From positions 1 to 56,079 of the forward strand of contig CAJWFK010000017.1 in assembly GCA_913031125.1 (NCBI GenBank): a stretch of 56,079 bases of DNA, given 5' to 3'. This document shows positions 37,281 through 45,419 of this stretch, one piece after another (position 1 is the first letter of the stretch; each line of letters begins with the position of its first letter). The position numbers were made by a program, and so were the translations under genes. The DNA is from an uncultured Woeseia sp. GTDB lineage: Bacteria > Pseudomonadota > Gammaproteobacteria > Steroidobacterales > Woeseiaceae. The notes under the pieces are model-generated. The model saw only the letters and a program-made list of their open reading frames with translations, was not told the origin of the DNA and ran no database searches.

Positions 37281-37810
37281 TGAAAAGGAATTTTATCCTA
37301 TGTCTAATCCTTGTGCTTCTGGGAAACGTACAGGTGAATTGGAGCCAGGACCTTGAAATACCGGATGAGGATTTAAACAAAGAAACTACGATCGATGAAC
37401 GCTCCTATAGCCTCGGCCTTCTTGGGGGTTTCTCCGAGGTTGTTCGTCTTGGCATAAAGACTCTCGCTTTAAGTCAGGTAATGTTGCCAGAGAAAATGGA
37501 TGCCCTGATGGACGATGCTGCCATTATCGCGCAAAGAAATGATGTATTAATGTGGCGGGAGACGGATTTGCTTGTTACCGATCTTTTTCCTGCCGACGTG
37601 GCAAATGGGAAACACGTTCTTCTCATTTATACGGGAGAAACGCTTGCCGGATATATGGCTATAAAAGCGGACAAATCTGTTCTCTTGGCTGAAGGCAGAT
37701 ACGAAGGTCAGGCACGTGAGGGAATTGCACGAAGATTTGGCAAGCTTCTGAGTTATCCAGTGCATGTGATCGACAATTTGCTGGCGCAGGAGAAATTACT
37801 GGAGGATTAA
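37280..37810 (+). CDS. Exported hypothetical protein
   Basis: 176 residues with a clear signal peptide (FILCLILVLLGNVQVNWSQ). The mature part is acidic at its start, then has a helix VVRLGIKTLALSQVM, a RETDLLVTDLFPADVANGKHVLLIYTG segment and a basic EGQAREGIARRFGKLL helix. I do not recognise the family. The start codon is 9 bases after the TATATT element. An S9 peptidase gene follows 56 bases later. Confidence 0.7.
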   Translation: MKRNFILCLILVLLGNVQVNWSQDLEIPDEDLNKETTIDERSYSLGLLGGFSEVVRLGIKTLALSQVMLPEKMDALMDDAAIIAQRNDVLMWRETDLLVTDLFPADVANGKHVLLIYTGETLAGYMAIKADKSVLLAEGRYEGQAREGIARRFGKLLSYPVHVIDNLLAQEKLLED

Positions 37811-37866
37811 GCTTTGCCTGGAAAAAAGTGGAACACTGCGATTATTAACTTAGAGCTAACCCAATT

Positions 37867-39960
37867 ATGAAATTTTTAACACGAGATATATCGAGCCCAA
37901 ATTGTTCATTGGTCTTTAGCCTGCTACTTGCTGGTGTGGTATCCAGTGACGTACTGGCGGAGAACTCCGAACGCCGGGTATTTCAACCGGAAGACATTCA
38001 CCAGATTAAATCTGTCGGTGACATTTCTTTATCTTCCGATGGTGAATGGATCGTCTACAGCGTAGGAACAACGAACGTCGAAAAAGATCAGTATTCGTCG
38101 GATCTATTCATGGTCAGTTGGAACGGGTCAACACGCATCCAGATTACGCACTCTGAAGGTAATGGTGAGAGTAACCCTCGATTCAGCCCCGATGGTAAAT
38201 ACCTGGCTTTTATTGCGGCACGCAGCGACGGAAGCTCGGAGGATTCCGATGACCCCAAGGGTAAGAGTCAGGTCTGGCTGCTCAATCGCTCGGGCGGTGA
38301 GGCGAGGCGCCTCACCGAGATGCCGGGAGGTGTATCAGGATTCGAGTGGTCTCCGGATAGTAAGCGACTAGTAGTGGTGTCCAGGGACGCTGAAGACATC
38401 GGGAATGACGAAAAGCATTCAACTGATAAAGAGGCAGCAGAAGAAAAGGGCGAATCGCACGATACACCTAAACCGATTGTCGTCGACCGTTATGCGTTCA
38501 AACGGGACGGTCGGGATTGGCTTGGCCATCGGCGCTACCAACGCCTGTATGTCTTCGATCTTGCTACACGAGAGGCCGCCCTTTTGACGCCAGGACCGTA
38601 CGACAGTACTCAACCGGCGTGGGGACCTGACAGCGATATCATTGCCTTCACCAGCAAGCGTCAGGGAGATCCCGATCGGCACGATAATACGGACATTTAT
38701 GTAGTCGCTGCAGAAGAAGGTGCTGATACACGGCAGGTTACAATCTGGGAAGGCCCGGATCGTAATCCTGTGTTTAGTCCCGATGGTTCGAAGATCGCAT
38801 ATTTACGGGATGGGCCACCAAAATATGCTGGCTACGATCCTGCCCAGCTCGCGGTGATACCTGTAGAGGGTGGCAAGCCGTTCCTCCCGACCAGTGAGTT
38901 GGATCGTGCTATGTCATCGCCACAATGGTCACGCGATGGAGAAAGGTTATATTTTCTCCTGACGGATGATCGTACGCGGTCAATAGTGAGCCTGCCGGCA
39001 GCGGGGGGACCATTACAGGTGATGTATCCGACTGGTCACCCAGGTGTTGTTAGTTCATATCGGGTAAGTGAAAACGGAATTGTCGCAGTCGCATCATTCG
39101 GTCAGAGCCCGAGAGAAATTTATCGTGCCGGCGATGGGGTTGCACTGAGCGATCACAATAAGGAGCTTCGCGAATCGATCGAATGGGCAACTGTTGAAGG
39201 ATTCGACTCAGTCAGTAGTGATGGAGTAGCAGTGGGCTCGATATTGCTCAAGCCTCCCGGTTACCGGGACGGCGAATCGTACCCCACAATTGCCTATGTG
39301 CATGGAGGCCCTGTTGGTCAGGATGGCTACGAATTTGATTCAATATCACAGATTCTTGCGGCACAGGGCTATATCGTAGTCAATCCGAATTATCGGGGTA
39401 GTAACGGCCGGGGCCGCGAATTTTCACGCGCTATATACGCGGATTGGGGAAATCTGGAAATAAAGGATATTCATGCAGTCATCGACAATCTTGTGGCAGT
39501 CGGTGTAGCTGATCCCGAGAAGCTAGGTATCGGTGGGTGGAGTTATGGCGGTATTAATACCAATTATGCGATTGCCACCGATACCCGATTCAAGGCGGCG
39601 ACGTCAGGCGCTGCCATATCGAACATGATTGCTGGCTATGGCACGGATCAATACATTCGACAGTATGAAAATGAGCTTGGTTTACCGTGGGACTCGCTGG
39701 ATACATATCTCAGGATTTCTTATCCATTCCTGCATGCCGACCGCATCAAGACGCCGACACTTTTTTTATGCGGTGAAAAGGACTTCAATGTCCCCTTAAT
39801 CAATTCAGAGCAGATGTATCAGGCACTCCGTAGCCTCAATGTGCCGACCAAACTCGTGATCTATCCAGGTGAGAACCATTGGTTCTCAAAACCGAGCTAC
39901 ATACAGGATTATCTGGAGCGCATGATTGACTGGTACGGACAATACTTAGCCGCTGACTAA
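37867..39960 (+). CDS. S9 family peptidase, exported
   Basis: 697 residues with a signal peptide (LLLAGVVSSDVLAEN). A propeller domain with FSPDGKYLAFIA-type repeats includes an acidic, Lys-rich loop (about residues 180-205), followed by the hydrolase domain from about 460. Catalytic set: YVHGGP oxyanion, GGWSYGG (Ser559), GEKDFN (Asp639) and GENHWF (His671). Paralogous in layout to the 30871 gene but clearly different in sequence. GC content is a little higher than its neighbours. Confidence 0.9.
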   Translation: MKFLTRDISSPNCSLVFSLLLAGVVSSDVLAENSERRVFQPEDIHQIKSVGDISLSSDGEWIVYSVGTTNVEKDQYSSDLFMVSWNGSTRIQITHSEGNGESNPRFSPDGKYLAFIAARSDGSSEDSDDPKGKSQVWLLNRSGGEARRLTEMPGGVSGFEWSPDSKRLVVVSRDAEDIGNDEKHSTDKEAAEEKGESHDTPKPIVVDRYAFKRDGRDWLGHRRYQRLYVFDLATREAALLTPGPYDSTQPAWGPDSDIIAFTSKRQGDPDRHDNTDIYVVAAEEGADTRQVTIWEGPDRNPVFSPDGSKIAYLRDGPPKYAGYDPAQLAVIPVEGGKPFLPTSELDRAMSSPQWSRDGERLYFLLTDDRTRSIVSLPAAGGPLQVMYPTGHPGVVSSYRVSENGIVAVASFGQSPREIYRAGDGVALSDHNKELRESIEWATVEGFDSVSSDGVAVGSILLKPPGYRDGESYPTIAYVHGGPVGQDGYEFDSISQILAAQGYIVVNPNYRGSNGRGREFSRAIYADWGNLEIKDIHAVIDNLVAVGVADPEKLGIGGWSYGGINTNYAIATDTRFKAATSGAAISNMIAGYGTDQYIRQYENELGLPWDSLDTYLRISYPFLHADRIKTPTLFLCGEKDFNVPLINSEQMYQALRSLNVPTKLVIYPGENHWFSKPSYIQDYLERMIDWYGQYLAAD

Positions 39961-40031
39961 TTCATCGCGCAGGATTCGTTCGCGCAGCTTGTTTATAGAT
40001 ACTGGCGATTAAATAGGGATGTTTGGCCTTT

Positions 40032-40050
40032 TGCTATATTGTTCAGGCTA
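40032..40050 (+). promoter_or_regulatory. Extended -10 promoter-like element directly at a start codon (TGcTATATT-N9-ATG)
   Basis: TG at 40032-40033, TATATT at 40035-40040, nine bases (gttcaggct), then ATG at 40050 of the sodium:solute symporter gene. No Shine-Dalgarno sequence lies between them. Confidence 0.7.
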
Positions 40051-41693
40051 TGAATAACACAATATTATTTTTCCTGGTCTTCACCGGCTTAGTGGGTCTC
40101 ATTACCTGGTACTTGACCCGCAAGGATGACCACCAAAGCAGCGAGGGCTACTTTTTGGGTGGCCGCAGCTTAACTTTTCCGATTATTGCCGGCTCCTTGT
40201 TATTAACCAACTTATCTACGGAGCAACTGGTTGGACTAAATGGTGCAGCCTATGCTGGCGGTTTACATGTAATGGTTTGGGAAGTAGTAGCTGTAATAAC
40301 TCTGGTTGTAATGGCCCTCTATTTTTTGCCAAGATTTTTGCGCAGTGGAATTGCCACCATTCCACAATATCTAGGGGAACGATTTGACCGTCAAACTCGC
40401 CTGATTGTGGATATGATATTCCTGGTTGCCTATGCCGTGATCTTGTTACCGATAATTTTGTATACAGGCGCTAAAGGACTTTCCAGTATGCTGGATGTCG
40501 GTGGCCTGACGGGAATTCAAAACGATACCCTGGTGCTGTGGCTGATGGTGGTAATAATAGCAACTCTGGGGTCAATCTATGCCATCCTTGGCGGTCTGAG
40601 AACTGTTGCTGTGTCAGATACCCTCAATGGTGTTGGACTATTGCTAGGCGGTTTCTTAATAGCCTATTTTGGGCTACAGGCGGTTAGCGAGGATCAGGGA
40701 GTATTTTCAGGACTCACTATTTTGCATCAGGCTGCGCCTGAAAGGTTTAATTCAATTGGTTCAGCTGACCAATCCGTTCCGTTTCCGACAATATTCTCAG
40801 GCGTAATGCTCCTTAACCTGTTTTACTGGTGTACTAATCAGCAAATTATCCAAAGAACATTTGCAGCTCGCAGTCTCGAAGAAGGGCAAAAAGGTGTGCT
40901 ATTAACGGCAGGTTTTAAACTGCTAGGTCCAATCTATCTGGTTATACCTGGCATGATTGCTTATCACCTTTATTCTTCTGACCCGACTTTCAGAAGTGTT
41001 GATGCTTATGGCACGCTGGTTCGTGATGTCCTACCAGCACCGTTAACCGGATTTTTCGCGGCTGCAATGGTGGGTGCGATCTTGAGCTCATTCAACTCAG
41101 CGTTAAACTCCACCAGCACTATCTTTAGTTTGGGTTTGTATGGAAATGAGATCAACAAAAACGCAAAAGAAGAGAAAATCGTTCGATCAGGAAAATGGTT
41201 CGCGCTTGTCATCGCAGTTTGTTCGGTAGCGATAGCCCCGCTACTTGATGGACAGGGCCAGATTTTTGACTACTTGCAGAAAATGAACGGAATTTATTTT
41301 GTTCCGCTATTTGCGGTAGTTGTGATGGGAATGCTATTCAAGCGTCTGCCGCCTCTTGGAGCCAAAGTAGGCTTGCTAACAGGTTTTACAATTATACCCT
41401 TTGGGTATTTTGTCCCGGTGGCTAAGCAAATTAACGATAACGGAGAGGTTGTCAGTCAGTTTGTCTCAGGCGATTTAGTGAACGACTTTCATTTTCTCGG
41501 AATAGCCTTTTTGCTGATCACTTGTGGCATGTTGCTGGTCAATAAATTAAAACCACTGGAGTCTGATTTCATACAAAAAGAGGCCAATGCAGTCAACATG
41601 ACACCTTGGAAACACGGAAAAATTATTGGTGTCTTGCTCTTCGCAATGGTTATTCTTATTTATGCACTATTCGCGGATTTTTCCATTTTATAA
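40050..41693 (+). CDS. Sodium:solute symporter (SLC5/SSS family)
   Basis: 547 residues from ATG 40050; an upstream in-frame TTG at 40023 is rejected because it precedes the promoter element. Thirteen to fourteen membrane helices. Family marks: SSEGYFLGGRSLTFPIIAGSLL, GIATIPQYLGERF, YWCTNQQIIQRTFAARSLEEGQKG, and the sodium-site helix GAILSSFNSALNSTSTIFSLG. The order and the NQQIIQR motif resemble the sugar or sialic-acid/YidK-like branch. Carries a sugar, inositol or similar solute with sodium into the cytoplasm; exact substrate unknown. Confidence 0.9.
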   Translation: MNNTILFFLVFTGLVGLITWYLTRKDDHQSSEGYFLGGRSLTFPIIAGSLLLTNLSTEQLVGLNGAAYAGGLHVMVWEVVAVITLVVMALYFLPRFLRSGIATIPQYLGERFDRQTRLIVDMIFLVAYAVILLPIILYTGAKGLSSMLDVGGLTGIQNDTLVLWLMVVIIATLGSIYAILGGLRTVAVSDTLNGVGLLLGGFLIAYFGLQAVSEDQGVFSGLTILHQAAPERFNSIGSADQSVPFPTIFSGVMLLNLFYWCTNQQIIQRTFAARSLEEGQKGVLLTAGFKLLGPIYLVIPGMIAYHLYSSDPTFRSVDAYGTLVRDVLPAPLTGFFAAAMVGAILSSFNSALNSTSTIFSLGLYGNEINKNAKEEKIVRSGKWFALVIAVCSVAIAPLLDGQGQIFDYLQKMNGIYFVPLFAVVVMGMLFKRLPPLGAKVGLLTGFTIIPFGYFVPVAKQINDNGEVVSQFVSGDLVNDFHFLGIAFLLITCGMLLVNKLKPLESDFIQKEANAVNMTPWKHGKIIGVLLFAMVILIYALFADFSIL

Positions 41694-41708
41694 ATGACTG
41701 TTTAAATT

Positions 41709-42407
41709 ATGAGTAAACTCAAAACTTTTACGGAGCGAAAACCAGTTAATGCAATGGTCATGCGATTGTTATTGATATGGATCATGTCGTTGGTAACGAC
41801 AACCACTTCGGCACAGATACTAAATTGGCCGAACGAACAATCAAGTCAATGGGGACTTGCTTTTGTGGATGTTGAAACAACAGGTCTGATTCCGGGTTAT
41901 CACGAGATGATTGACATCGGAATTGTGGTGACCGACATTGATGGTCTAGAACTCGGTGAACTATTCCTGCGTATACAGCCGGTGCATCCCGAACGAACGG
42001 ATGACGGGGCAAGAGCTATTAACGCTTTTGATGAAGAGCGGTGGAGAAAACTTGGCGCGCTTAATGCTGATGAGGCAGTAGATAAGATCACGACTTTTCA
42101 TAAGGAAGTGGCGACAGGTAAAAATATATTGATGGTTGCTTACAATTCTCATTTTGATGCAGCTTTTTTGGACCACCTTTTCCGAAAGCAGGAAAGAAGC
42201 TGGAGGGAAATTTATCATTACTTTATTCTGGATCTGCCTTCCATGGCATGGAGCTTAGGTATTCGCGGGCTGACAGGAAGGTCCATTTCGGAGGTGCTTG
42301 GAATAGAAGATGAAACACACATTCCTGAGCTACATACAGGTATCACCGGGGCTCGTTTCAATGCAGAGGTGTATCGCGCGCTGGTAGACTTAGGAGTTAA
42401 AAAATAA
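41709..42407 (+). CDS. Exported DEDDh exonuclease-like protein lacking the last acidic residue
   Basis: 232 residues. A hydrophobic segment (MVMRLLLIWIMSLVTTTTSAQ) looks like a signal peptide if translation starts at about residue 16 (ATG 41754 or 41760). After it comes an RNase T/DnaQ-type exonuclease fold: FVDVETTGL (Asp54, Glu56), VAYNSHFDAAFL (second Asp) and LHTGITGARFNAEVY. In active DEDDh enzymes the His is followed five positions later by Asp (HxxxxD); here the fifth residue is Gly. An exported and partly degraded nuclease fold is odd. Cotranscription with the symporter (15 bases upstream) is likely. Confidence 0.78.
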   Translation: MSKLKTFTERKPVNAMVMRLLLIWIMSLVTTTTSAQILNWPNEQSSQWGLAFVDVETTGLIPGYHEMIDIGIVVTDIDGLELGELFLRIQPVHPERTDDGARAINAFDEERWRKLGALNADEAVDKITTFHKEVATGKNILMVAYNSHFDAAFLDHLFRKQERSWREIYHYFILDLPSMAWSLGIRGLTGRSISEVLGIEDETHIPELHTGITGARFNAEVYRALVDLGVKK

Positions 42408-42433
42408 GTTTATACACTACCTTGTTTATTGTT

Positions 42434-42461
42434 TTTTCGGGCGGGTCGCCCGGAAATTTTT
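42434..42461 (+). terminator. Rho-independent terminator
   Basis: CGGGCG (42438-42443) and CGCCCG (42447-42452) form a GC stem with a 3-base loop, extended by T/A pairs (TTT with AAA) and followed by TTTTT. It closes the symporter-exonuclease unit. Confidence 0.88.
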
Positions 42462-42496
42462 GAATTTAAATGTAGGGTTACCAAATAGAGAATACT

Positions 42497-43330
42497 ATGG
42501 GCAGGAAACTCAAAAAGATACAAAGAAATGTCGCAATCATTGTCTTTTTTGTCATCGCTGTTCCTGTCATTGTAATACCATTGGTCTGGGACTCCTGGTG
42601 GACACCTAATTGGGATCCAACGCCTCAAATTCGAGGCGGTAAAACTCTATTTAAGGGTTACCAGACGTTGCATCCTGCGGGGTATAGCATGGAGGAAATG
42701 GTATCAATTCTCTCTAAGGTAAATTTTGACTATGCGGCTCGTATGGCGATGAAGGATATAGCATTTTTATTTGCGGATGATACTGAAGGGAGTGGTGAGA
42801 TTGGTGATGAACGTCTTGATGATCATTATAGAAACGTCACCATCAATTTTAACAAGTTTGCGGCCATTGGTTCGCAAGCTATAGATTTTGAACTACTTAC
42901 TACTACTGGTGAGGTATTTAGACTGTCAGATCATTTAGGTAAGCCAGTAGTTTTTATGTTTGTTGCAATAACTTGTCCACCTGCTGTGATGCAACGAGAT
43001 GCTTGGACAGAACTTAGAAAGAAATACAATGAAGATGAAGTAGAGTTTGTAATGGTGTACTCAATAGAACAGCATCCAGGAGAACGTGGTTACAAGGAGT
43101 TTTCCCACCCAACTAATTTCCAGGAAAAAATGGTCTATGCGAAAATGTTCAGCGAAAAGACGGATATAAGAGTGGCTGTTGATAGTTATGAGGGAACCGT
43201 ATTGGGGTTATACGATCATTTGCCAAATCCCTCCTATGTGATAGATGAGAACGGGACCATTGTATTTAAATCCACATGGGCAGACGCGGATAAAATTGAA
43301 ACGGTAATTGACAGATTATTGGATGGTTGA
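42497..43330 (+). CDS. Membrane-anchored iodothyronine-deiodinase-like thioredoxin-fold protein
   Basis: 277 residues with one N-terminal membrane helix (about 12-34, VAIIVFFVIAVPVIVIPL). The C-terminal half (from about 120) is thioredoxin-like: FELLTTTGEVFRLSDHLGKPVVFMF, ITCPPAVMQRDAW with Cys160, then VEFVMVYSIEQHPGERGY and PNPSYVIDENGTIVFKS. The block TCPP followed by EQHPGERGY strongly recalls deiodinases, where TUPP carries selenocysteine and E(A/E)HPSDGW follows; here the codon is TGT (Cys), not TGA. Bacterial deiodinase-like proteins of unknown substrate exist. It may instead be an AhpC/TlpA-type reductase. No partner gene is evident. Confidence 0.75.
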   Translation: MGRKLKKIQRNVAIIVFFVIAVPVIVIPLVWDSWWTPNWDPTPQIRGGKTLFKGYQTLHPAGYSMEEMVSILSKVNFDYAARMAMKDIAFLFADDTEGSGEIGDERLDDHYRNVTINFNKFAAIGSQAIDFELLTTTGEVFRLSDHLGKPVVFMFVAITCPPAVMQRDAWTELRKKYNEDEVEFVMVYSIEQHPGERGYKEFSHPTNFQEKMVYAKMFSEKTDIRVAVDSYEGTVLGLYDHLPNPSYVIDENGTIVFKSTWADADKIETVIDRLLDG

Positions 43331-43368
43331 CTCGTACACAGCAGCCAGAATAACGATCCTTTAGTGCA

Positions 43369-43671
43369 TTACCATTCTTCGAAGACAGATATATTTCGTT
43401 CAACAACTTCTCGCACATCCTCTCCCAGAACGCTTAATGCTTTTTGATAACCTTCAGTGTTGTAATAGTTTTTTGCTTCTTCGAGGCTTTTAAATTCCAG
43501 AACGGCCCCGAAAACCATCGGATCACCTTCAACGGTTGCTTGCACTGGTCCACCACAAATAAATTTGTAGTCACCTCTTTCAACTAATGGCGCGGTTGCA
43601 TCAACATATTTTAGAAATAACTCTTGATCCTTTATATTAGAAACTTGAGAAACCCAATACCCTTTTTTCAT
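43369..43671 (-). CDS. DUF1330 domain protein
   Basis: 100 residues. The sequence KGYWVSQVSNIKDQELFLKYV, a central VEGDPMVFGAVLEFKSLEEAKNYYNTEGYQ and the closing helix match the dimeric alpha-beta-barrel DUF1330 family, small cytoplasmic proteins of unknown function. Length is typical. Convergent with the deiodinase-like gene. Confidence 0.88.
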   Translation of the reverse strand: MKKGYWVSQVSNIKDQELFLKYVDATAPLVERGDYKFICGGPVQATVEGDPMVFGAVLEFKSLEEAKNYYNTEGYQKALSVLGEDVREVVERNISVFEEW

Positions 43672-43809
43672 AATGAACTCCGTTTAATACTCATAAAAAC
43701 CCTCCCAGAAATCCCCACAGGTTAGTGTTCCGCAATTATTTAGCGATGGATCCATGAGACCATGGCCGCCTCGTAGTTTACACTCAGCAATTGCATATAT
43801 TCGTGCTTA

Positions 43810-45228
43810 TTATTTGATTAGAATTAGCTCTGTTTGTGGTGGCGACAGGTATTCGACACCTTCCTCAGTGGCTATCGCCTCTTCATGATCCCACCACAGT
43901 AGATATTGATCTTTATCTTTGCTGGCCACTGATGGCATATAGAAGAAATACTCCAGTACGAAATGATGGTTCGGTGCCAAGGGTTTGTCGATTGTCCAGT
44001 CCGGGCCATAGGATCCTATTCTGGGCGCGAACAGGGCTTCTTCTGACATAGAGCGTGCGCCCTTAACCTGACCGTGCGAGTCGATCGTCAGATGTGTTTT
44101 ACTGGCATCGTATCCATCCGTATACGCTGTAAAATCATTTTTCGGCAGCACCATGTGCATTTGATCGGCTCTTATAATGATGCCTAGTTCATTAAATTTC
44201 TTGGTGTAGTCATCGATAATCTGCCGCGGCGTTAACCCGGCTTTGATGGTTTGGGCCAGAACCTTGTCGATTTCCAGATACTCGGCCCAGAGTTTCCGGA
44301 CATCAGTGGGCGGTTCCGTTTCCCCGTCCCTTAGCACGTAGGCATACATTCCGATGAGGGGCTGTACGAGTATGTCACCACCCTGGACAACACTGTCTTC
44401 CCAGCCGGCACTGCGCCCCCTTTGTGAAAGGCCGGTACTCATTCGTCGGAGTGTTGTGAGTTCGATCTCGTCACTTCTAGTGACTCCTGGCATGATCGAG
44501 GCAAACATTTTTCTGGTGGCTTCCACGTCACGCTCGCGCATGATTTTTAGCAACGCGATTTCACTCGGCACCTTGCGAACACTGTAGTCGACCTGCACGA
44601 ATTCAGACGACACCAATCGCCCAGCGAATTTCTCGCCGAGTTCGTCAGCGAGCAAGAGATAATCCGTATGTGATATGCCATCGCTCTCGCCAATGTAGGT
44701 GGGCCATTGCCCGAGTTTGTGCTTGAAATTTACCGCTATCCTTTGTGGGTTTCGTGTTTTTACAAATTGGTGCAAACCCTCGAAACGCAGATCATATTCA
44801 GTGACTGGTCCACTCGGTGGCTCTTGAATCCGAATTGGTTCACTGACAATGTCGTAGGCATCGAGACGAAGGATCGGATCATGGAACTCAGTTGCTATCC
44901 GCTCGCGCTGCCTCGCGCCCCAACGGCGTCCTAGCACGGCGCGTTCGATACGATCTTCACCGCGATCCGTAAAAATAAAGACTCCCGAAGTATCGCCAAA
45001 TTCGGCAGCGCCGAACTCGTCTGGAACTTCTTCTCGCATAATATGGATCCACATGTCGACACTGTGTTCTCGCATGACTTCCGGCAAGACCTGATCGAAT
45101 TTGTCGCGACGGATTTGTTCGTTTTCTCTTTCGAATGGATCTTGTGCCCAGCCGTGAGTGCTAAAAACAAGCACTGTGGCTAGCAAAGTTGTGACTAGAG
45201 TATCTATCTTGAATGAGTTCACCCTCAA
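43810..45228 (-). CDS. M24-fold exported protein (Xaa-Pro-peptidase-like), copy 1
   Basis: 472 residues with a signal peptide (ending THGWAQD). The N-terminal creatinase-like domain has IRRDKFDQVLPEVMREHSVDMWIHIMRE and the GRRWGARQRER region. The C-terminal pita-bread domain has GDILVQPLIGMYAYVLRDGETEPP, a His in IDSHGQVKG, Glu in HHFVLEYFFYMP and WWDHEEAIATEEGVEYL. Relatives that I know keep two Asp ligands just before YVLRPGE (pattern DxG...NTD); neither is present here. It may be non-metal or inactive. Divergent from the three plus-strand copies. Confidence 0.82.
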   Translation of the reverse strand: MRVNSFKIDTLVTTLLATVLVFSTHGWAQDPFERENEQIRRDKFDQVLPEVMREHSVDMWIHIMREEVPDEFGAAEFGDTSGVFIFTDRGEDRIERAVLGRRWGARQRERIATEFHDPILRLDAYDIVSEPIRIQEPPSGPVTEYDLRFEGLHQFVKTRNPQRIAVNFKHKLGQWPTYIGESDGISHTDYLLLADELGEKFAGRLVSSEFVQVDYSVRKVPSEIALLKIMRERDVEATRKMFASIMPGVTRSDEIELTTLRRMSTGLSQRGRSAGWEDSVVQGGDILVQPLIGMYAYVLRDGETEPPTDVRKLWAEYLEIDKVLAQTIKAGLTPRQIIDDYTKKFNELGIIIRADQMHMVLPKNDFTAYTDGYDASKTHLTIDSHGQVKGARSMSEEALFAPRIGSYGPDWTIDKPLAPNHHFVLEYFFYMPSVASKDKDQYLLWWDHEEAIATEEGVEYLSPPQTELILIK

Positions 45229-45400
45229 TCTCCTTTTTCAGTCCAGATTTGTTGATAAGCCATTTCTATCCCCACCCCGTTCTGAGGTTCTTTCAGAGCC
45301 TACTATACCTCGTGACTCTCGTTCCCCTTGCAATTACTAATAGTTGCCGAACTCCGGTCCAAATCAGATAATAGAAAATGGGTCCGATTTTATTGCTTTC

Positions 45401-45419
45401 TGATATATTGGTTCGATTA
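45401..45419 (+). promoter_or_regulatory. Extended -10 promoter-like element directly at a start codon (TGaTATATT-N9-ATG)
   Basis: TG at 45401-45402, TATATT at 45404-45409, nine bases (ggttcgatt), then ATG at 45419, the first gene of the three-gene M24-like run. No ribosome site lies in the spacer. Confidence 0.7.

Noticed and set aside
40023-40049. Upstream TTG start for the symporter
   Set aside because: It would place the promoter element inside the gene and adds residues with no resemblance to the family's first helix.
42974-42976. Selenocysteine codon in the deiodinase-like gene
   Set aside because: The codon is TGT, a normal Cys; no TGA in frame.
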